NCBI GenBank assembly: GCA_006384855.1
Contig: VCJN01001413.1
Coordinates: 30,362-94,361, forward strand
Direction: 5' to 3'
Source: Tetraselmis striata
Lineage: Eukaryota; Chlorophyta; Chlorodendrophyceae; Chlorodendrales; Chlorodendraceae
DNA: 64,000 nt
The notes beneath the pieces were generated by a model that was given only the letters and a program-made list of their open reading frames with translations, had not been told where the DNA came from and searched no databases. The first letter of the stretch is position 1. Each line of letters opens with the position of its first letter. The position numbers and the translations under genes are program-made. Below, piece after piece: positions 58,522 through 64,000 of the stretch.

Positions 58522-59788
58522 ATGTGGTCGTTCTACGTTGTTGTGCAAACATGCGTCACCCTTCTGACAGCCCTGCTGTATGTTTGCCCACTGAGTATCT
58601 ACCCACCTGCACAGCCCTGCATTTGTATGTTCCTGCTGTATTCATTAATTGCAGTCGTATGTGAGCATATCACCTTTATTACAACACGCCCCAACTGTTG
58701 CGCAATGTGCAGGCTGCGGTATTATGCTTCCCCGAACACGCCCTTAGCGGTGTACTGCAGCACAGGACTAGCATGGCTAACATCCTTCTCCATCATTGCA
58801 CTGGTGCCAATCGATGTATGGGCCACTATGTCGGAGCAGGATAATGAAATTATTGGAGTCTTGTGGGACATTTCATACTGGTATGTTTGGCACCCTGCTG
58901 CATACATGACGCATAAATGCCTTCACCGAACAGTCCCCGGTATGCGACAGACCCTCCTCAATGCTGCTTTAACTCTCATTTGCTGCGACTGCAGGATTAC
59001 GTTTCTGCTTACATGGCTCTTTATCCCAATCCATCAGGGCTATGTTGATGCTGGAGACTTCTCTGTGTCTGGCAGGTATTGGTACCACCTGTTGCTTTTC
59101 ACTGTGCGCACACAGGAACTGCCAGCATCACTTACCTGGCGGTTTGTTGGGTAGGCTGCGGACAAGCATTCGGGACAACCTTATATTTTGGCTAATCATG
59201 GTAGTAGTTGGCATCACAGGTGAAGCATTGTCCTACCAATACATGATACTGCTAGTGTGTGACCTCGTTACTACAAGTCGATTCCTGATGCTGCATGACC
59301 TATCCTCCTAGATTGGTCACAACTCACTTGCCGCAATGTCATTCCAGGCATCATGCTGCTCATTTTTGCTGCACACTTCAGTCTTTCGGATCTACCACGT
59401 TACGGAATATCGCTGTCCAATGCGTTCGGTGAGTATTGCCATGCTAGAGTCCCCTCACTTTCAGCTTTGCTTTCCAAGTATGTGTAAACAGAGAAGGCAT
59501 GCTGAGCTGACATGTATTGCCGCATCTAGGTCTGCTTGTCAGCGTCTTTCTTCTTGGCTATGGGCTGGTTGCAATTCCCAAACTTCTCTGGCGACAGGCA
59601 AGCCCGGAGAAGTCGTTTGCTGCAGGCATCAGCAGGTGTGGCCTATGTGGGCGTGCCGCTGGCTTGTCGAGAACATCATATTCACGAGGGGGCAAGCCAG
59701 CGAGATTGCTGACTTGAGCCCATGCGCAGGCTGGGTAGGCTGGCAGAAAAAATGGACGATGCTTCCTTTGAGCTCAACACGGTGGTAG
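58522..59788 (+). CDS. LMBRD2: LMBR1-domain (LMBRD2-like) multi-pass membrane protein, N-terminal exons
   Basis: Seven exons: 58522-58577, 58713-58880, 58995-59075, 59155-59219, 59312-59428, 59530-59635, 59730-59788; every phase fits and gives about 217 residues. The start ATG opens MWSFYVVVQTCVTLLTAL, like the MWVFYL start of plant LMBR1-like proteins. Membrane segments: LAWLTSFSIIALVPIDVWAT, ITFLLTWLFIPIHQGYVDAG (with the conserved QGYVDAGDF), NLIFWLIMVVVGITG, PGIMLLIFAAHFSL, LLVSVFLLGYGLVAIPKLLW; then the cytosolic helix LAEKMDDASFELNTVV. Family members are about 700 residues with nine membrane spans and act in membrane trafficking or signalling. The remaining C-terminal half is not found in the 4.2 kb that follow, so the gene either has a long intron beyond the window or is truncated. 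Confidence 0.85.
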
Positions 59789-60859
59789 GTGCTGTTGCTT
59801 TGTCTGTGGTGGAAAATGCATCGAAAATATCGTCTTGATCTCTGTCTTGAGTCGCACAACCGTCCACTAGTTTGGTGGGGTGCGTGTGTGTGGGGGGCCG
59901 CGGGGGAGGGGGGGGGGGTGAGATGGAAAATCCAGAAGTGTTGAACTATGAGTGCAGTCTGACCATAAGTGTATTCTAGAGACTTCTCACTTTTGGGGTC
60001 CGCGAGGCGATGGCTTTCTACTTGTGACATTCATTCCATATCTGTGATGACGTAAAGGAAGTGAAACAGGCAGGCGTTTTGATAGTGGTGAAATTCTTTC
60101 TGCCGCACCTGCACCTATTTCGATTCCCATAAGGGTTTAAAATTGGGTTGATGCATCTTATAAATAATGAATTGTTTGCAGCAACAAGTCGGAATGTCTT
60201 TGCAGTGTATTATCATGTCTCTTTTTTATTTTCGCGCTGGGGAAAAGGGGGGGGGGGGGGGTCTCAAAAACGAGAATACTGGGAACCCAAAGTGTAGTTA
60301 CGGTAGTCATTGGTGTTGCTATGGTTGCAATGAAGGGCGCACCACATCTAGCATTAGACGTTTGTCGCAATTAATGGCGTGCACTGTCTAGTGCCAGTGC
60401 CTGTGCTGTCTGGCCTTAAGAGCCAATATCTGAAAGGTGCGCAATTCTGTCAGAAATAGGATTCCCTGCTGGATTTGTGGTTTGGGGGTATGGCCCCAAT
60501 ACTCACAATCACCATACGGTTCACGCAAGGTCCTTGCGAGTACCAAATATAACTATGAGCTTCATCCAAGCAGTGAACAAGGCAGTGGCGCTGGGTCAGA
60601 ATATAGAGTAACTATAGCTACACGTGCATGTGTATATTTGTGCAGGACACCATCACCTATTCAAGTCCACCTTGTGTAAGAGTAGTCTTGCAGCCTCGCC
60701 CCAAGTGCGGCAACTACACCATTAAAACAAGCCGCTATGTGTGATATTGTGTACAGTAGCCCCTCGCCTCGCACATCATCACATGTAGCTCAACAAGGCT
60801 GTTGCACACAGCTCCGGCGAGCCAGCACAGAAGTGGCATCGCCACCCGCCATATATGTA
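59789..60859. other. No exon recognised downstream of the LMBR1-like exons
   Basis: Contains G tracts (about 59,908-59,918 and 60,246-60,260), AT-richer DNA near 60,130-60,230 and a direct-repeat-poor spacer. It may be intron of the LMBR1-like gene. Confidence 0.35.
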
Positions 60860-61460
60860 CACTCCCTGCAGCCATGCTATCGGCTGGTCTGTTTGACCAA
60901 GAGCGTCATTACCGATGTATCGTCACTCCATGCAGTTGCGCGCAGCTGCCGCTCCGCAAGGCCGGAAAGCATGCCCTCCCATATCCGTTCTCTCCCTGCA
61001 GACCCGCGCCGCGGCCGCCCCGCACAACCCTCCCCTGGCCGCTCCCCAGGGAGGATCACCATCAGTAGCCCTTCACTCCCTGCAGCCCCACGCAGCAACT
61101 GCTCTGCGAGGCCGGGAAAGGCTTCTCCCCCATATCCCTTCACTCCCTGTAGCCCCGCGTAGCGGCCGCTCAGCGAGGCCCTGGGCGCATTATCACCGAT
61201 ATCCATTTGCTTCCCGAATACCACTACTCACCCTTCAGCAGCCTTGCGCAGCGGCCGCTCCAAGCAGCCCCCTACCCACCTGGCCACCTCCACACAAGTC
61301 CCGTGCAGCCCACTACCCACCCATACCCGCTCCCCGGGGAGCATTACCACCGATACCCCTACACTCCCAACAGCCCCGAGTAGCGTCCGCTTCGCACAAT
61401 TCAGGGAGCACTACCACCGATAGCACTACAGCCCTACACCCCCCGTAGCCCCGACCCTTG
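60860..61460. repeat. Degenerate minisatellite, period about 77-80 bp
   Basis: Recurring cactccctgcagcc, cgcagcggccgctccgc and ttaccaccgatatcc-type words, at least seven imperfect units. Proline/serine-rich ORFs across it follow from the repeat and are not taken as genes. Confidence 0.7.
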
Positions 61461-62800
61461 CGGCCTTCCCAGCCCTGCATGTATTCAGCTCATCGCCCGC
61501 CATGCAGTTACCGCCAGCAAGTAAGAGACCCGTCTACCCGTATCTATGCATGCGGTCACACCCAATGCCACTTGCGCTCACAGTTCCGTGGCGCTTGTCG
61601 CTCGGCCGTCGTAGCTGTGAGTTTGCGAATTTGCATTGGATCATGCGGACATGGCACAGTGGGCACTGCGCGCTACCGCGGCATCCCATGGCCAATCGCT
61701 AGGCATGCCACCCCCATAGTTTCTTAGTGGTATCAATGGTTGTGCCTTAGTGTATCAATGGTCTTAGTGCCTGTCCTCTAGCGAGGCAGCAACGTTGATT
61801 TTTTAAGTTCCAAGGATGTGTTATTATCATTTTGTACAGATATATATTTGAATAAATATTGATAAATATAATTATAAACACATATTTGTAAAGTCTCATA
61901 TCAATATGTGTAAGACGCTTTTCAGGTTATATATACAAACTCGATGTGAAGACGCATGTCTGGTTCTCGTCCGCAGGCCGCAGATGACCGAAATCTGCGG
62001 ATCGTGGATCAGACGTTCCGCAAATTGAGGCATACTGTAGCGACTATATCTGAACCGCAGCTTTATTGTTCCGCTCCATCCGCCGATTCTGCACGTGCTA
62101 AGGATTATGCGCTGTACTCTGTGCGCCGCGACCAGTCACACCGCTTGCGCGCGGGCCCACCTGGGTACTGCTCCGGACGGGGCGGCTAAAGGTTCTCTGT
62201 CCATCCCCAGCCCCCAAGGGCCCGCATGCACCAGCGGACTTGTTTTTACCGGCCACGATGGCGTTGCCATCGGACGACAGCACGGGCGGTTGACATGACC
62301 TGGGTGCGGGACTGAGCAGTGCGGGCGTGGGCGCGAGCGGCGATGGACATAATCTCTCACCACCAGACGACGAGCACGGGTAGCATGAGCAACGGTGGGG
62401 AGGATGAGAAGAGGAGGGTAGCGGCTCTGGCGGGGCCGATGGGAGGAGGTCAACGAGTACGAGACTCAGCGAGTAAAAGAATCTGCGCTTGCGGACGGAC
62501 TCCCGGACGTGTACCGTTGAATATCTGCGCATTCCAAACAAGACGTGAATATCTGCGAACAAGTATACCCGTTGCAGGAGAGTGGAATCCATAGAGCCGC
62601 AAGGATCAAATAACGCAGCAACTAGTAATCGCTACATGGTACAGCCCCGCCATGCCCGCCCCCTGACGAACGGCGACGATCGGCGCCCGACCGGCGGCGG
62701 CCGGGCAGCATTTGCGCAAGACCTTATGCGCCGCGAACAACACTTTCCAGTTCGTCCCGTCCTGGATTTTTCAGAGGGGTGGGAATGTTAGGGTTTCAAT
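61461..62800. other. Mixed region, AT-rich at 61,790-61,930; only weak ORFs
   Basis: The plus ORF 61,956-62,189 (MSGSRPQAADDRNLRIVDQT ... FRKLRHTVATISEPQLYC) has somewhat protein-like composition directly after an AT-rich promoter-like stretch, but no family is recognised. ORFs overlapping 62,098-62,594 on both strands are not convincing. Confidence 0.3.
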
Positions 62801-62806
62801 CATGCA

Positions 62807-63153
62807 TTCGAGTCTGGTTCTGCCAAAAAAGGGTGCGGAGGCTGTTTTACATGGAAAAGCGCCATTTTATGGCTAGGAAGGTTCAGCTAAAGGGGAGCAG
62901 GGAGTGTCGGAGGAGGAGCCCGCAGGGCGGAGGCGGAAAACGGGAGGGCGCTGCCGAAGGTAGCGAGCTGGAGATGGCAGACGAGCTGCTGGTGGCTGTC
63001 CTAAGTAGCTCCCCGGCCGGGAGCGCAGGGCTCGCGGGCGATGGGGTAGCCCTACCAAACCCGATGGTAACGGCTTGAACACCTACAGACCGTACGGGTC
63101 GCACTAGGACAGCTATAGTCCGTTAGGAAACCCCATAAACACGTTTCGATCAT
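62807..63153 (+). repeat. Diverged terminal repeat of the YR element family
   Basis: Same order of landmarks as the YR terminus: gagtctggttctgccaaaaa, aggctgttttacatgg, gagatggcag, gctgtcctaa.. and taggaaaccccataaac.cgtttcgatcat. Sequence between them differs, so it is a related subfamily or an old solo terminus. Confidence 0.65.
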
Positions 63154-63280
63154 TACGCCTAGCGACTACTACCTAAGTACCACCACAAAACAATGCGACG
63201 CCGATATCATTGTCAAGTACATGCAGCTGTACTCGTACGCTCATATTGCTGTGCCGATATTTCACGCGCGTATTGCAGTG

Positions 63281-63307
63281 ACACTACCTCTATAGTGATA
63301 TTCGGTC

Positions 63308-63348
<41 letters not shown>

Positions 63349-63460
63349 GTTCACTATAGAGGTAGGTTCACTATGGAGATATTCACTATAGCCTTCCGGC
63401 AGCCTACCTCTGCAGTGAATGTGTTCACTGTAGGGGTAGGGCTTTCACTATAGGGTGTCA
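63281..63460. repeat. TTCACTATAGAGGTAGG motif cluster with 37-base C tract
   Basis: Motif copies in both orientations: ctacctctatagtgat (63,284), ttcactatagaggtagg (63,350), ttcactatggag, ttcactatagcc, cctacctctgcagtgaa, ttcactgtaggggtagg, ttcactataggg (63,444). The C tract is 63,310-63,346. Subterminal arrays of this kind are typical of CACTA-type transposons. Confidence 0.7.
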
Positions 63461-63465
63461 GACGG

Positions 63466-63945
63466 TTATCGTTGTGGCGGGGCGAGCGATTGACCTTTAG
63501 ACAGGTGGAATTGTTTCTTGCATACATCAAACAGCACCCCAGCCCTGAGAGGGATGGGGTTGTCATCTGTGGGCTGCACCCTTCCTACAGCGGTGAAAAT
63601 AAGAGCCCAGGCCCTTTGCCGATCTTCTAGGCAAAAGATGCACAGGTGGGCCATTGGCACGTCACTGTATTTCTCGGGAAACTTGGCCTCGTACTCCCCT
63701 GGCACACGTAGTGCGACAATGCGGTGCAACCCGCTACACCACACTCTTTTCAGCTCTGGCCCGCCGGGCTCTCCCCTTGCGGCAACTACGCAGTGCATGC
63801 CATAGCAGCAGCGCTGAGCGGTTCTGCCATGGCGGCGAGGCCTGCGTTGCTGTGATGGCAGCACCGATTGTGCATGCAACGAATATACAGTATATGCCGC
63901 CAATAACACTGTGACACTGCAGTACACTATAGAGCCCCCGCGCAC
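63466..63945 (-). CDS. Hypothetical protein or exon
   Basis: The C-terminal ~110 residues look protein-like (ELKRVWCSGLHRIVALRVPG; YEAKFPEKYSDVPMAHLCIF; AWALIFTAVGRVQPTDDN; RAGVLFDVCKKQFHLSKGQS); the front part may be intron or UTR. Flanked on one side by the CACTATAG motif array and on the other by tacactatagagc (63,920), so it may belong to a small transposon. Family not recognised. Confidence 0.4.
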   Translation of the reverse strand: MRGGSIVYCSVTVLLAAYTVYSLHAQSVLPSQQRRPRRHGRTAQRCCYGMHCVVAARGEPGGPELKRVWCSGLHRIVALRVPGEYEAKFPEKYSDVPMAHLCIFCLEDRQRAWALIFTAVGRVQPTDDNPIPLRAGVLFDVCKKQFHLSKGQSLAPPQR

Positions 63946-64000
63946 GCCGCCACCGCAGCCGACGCTCTATTTTACAGCGAATAAAGTACTGGAGTTCACT

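Noticed and set aside
60737-61448. Proline/serine-rich ORFs of 141 and 177 codons
   Set aside because: They follow from the 77-80-bp minisatellite, and all frames are open across it.
63440-63460. tcactataggg resembles the core of a phage T7 promoter
   Set aside because: It is one of several copies of a local motif with variable flanks, and the upstream half of a T7 promoter is absent.

Overview
Nuclear DNA of a eukaryote, most likely a green alga of prasinophyte or chlorophyte type. The evidence is an intron-rich SNF1-type kinase whose sequence is close to plant SnRK1, a plant-like LMBR1-domain membrane protein, and TOC/PAT-like and DIRS-like tyrosine-recombinase elements of the sort known in Volvox and Chlamydomonas. 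The exact genus is a guess. Host genes are few. Most of the window is transposable elements, repeats of repeats, and very long G/C homopolymer tracts.

Layout. 1-2,640 (minus): a two-exon transposase-like gene running off the left edge. 3.4-4.6 kb: inverted partial copy of a large repeat (family R). 6.3-9.5 kb: tyrosine-recombinase (YR) element copy 1. 9.76-10.24 kb: a foldback element, followed by the 3' tail of a LINE. 11.25-13.95 kb (plus): a complete 11-exon SnRK1/AMPK alpha kinase gene of 516 codons plus stop-level bookkeeping (515 residues and a stop). 14.19-16.33 kb (minus): a convergent multi-exon gene joining a Myb/SANT domain to a C-terminal UBA domain. 17.24-21.75 kb: a Ginger-like DNA transposon whose inverted termini are arrays of a dyad motif CCATGTNNACATGG. 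22.1-23.2 kb: PIF/Harbinger transposase remnant. 23.2-26.8 kb: two 255-bp direct repeats around hypothetical minus-strand ORFs. 27.5-30.4 kb: a possible gene start on the minus strand and a candidate CACTA-like transposon gene on the plus strand.

30.5-44.65 kb: two copies of repeat family R. The first is split by a very young Copia element (33,907-37,541, GAAGA target duplication); the second shows the unoccupied site. An older Copia pol fragment lies between them. 44.9-58.1 kb: a fragment of the YR family, a DIRS-like RNase H/recombinase fragment, a 1,017-bp tandem repeat, and two more YR elements. The YR elements share an unusual layout: split direct repeats around a gag-like ORF and a recombinase, with no reverse transcriptase between them in any of three copies.

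58.5-59.8 kb (plus): first seven exons of an LMBR1-domain (LMBRD2-like) membrane protein; the rest of that gene is not visible. 60-64 kb: degenerate minisatellite, AT-rich DNA, a diverged YR-type terminus, a cluster of TTCACTATAG motifs beside a 37-base C tract, and a possible exon.

The kinase is the only gene with a clear physiological role here (energy-stress signalling). The other content is best read as a record of nested transposition. Exon boundaries were placed by eye from GT/GC-AG sites, reading phase and family conservation.
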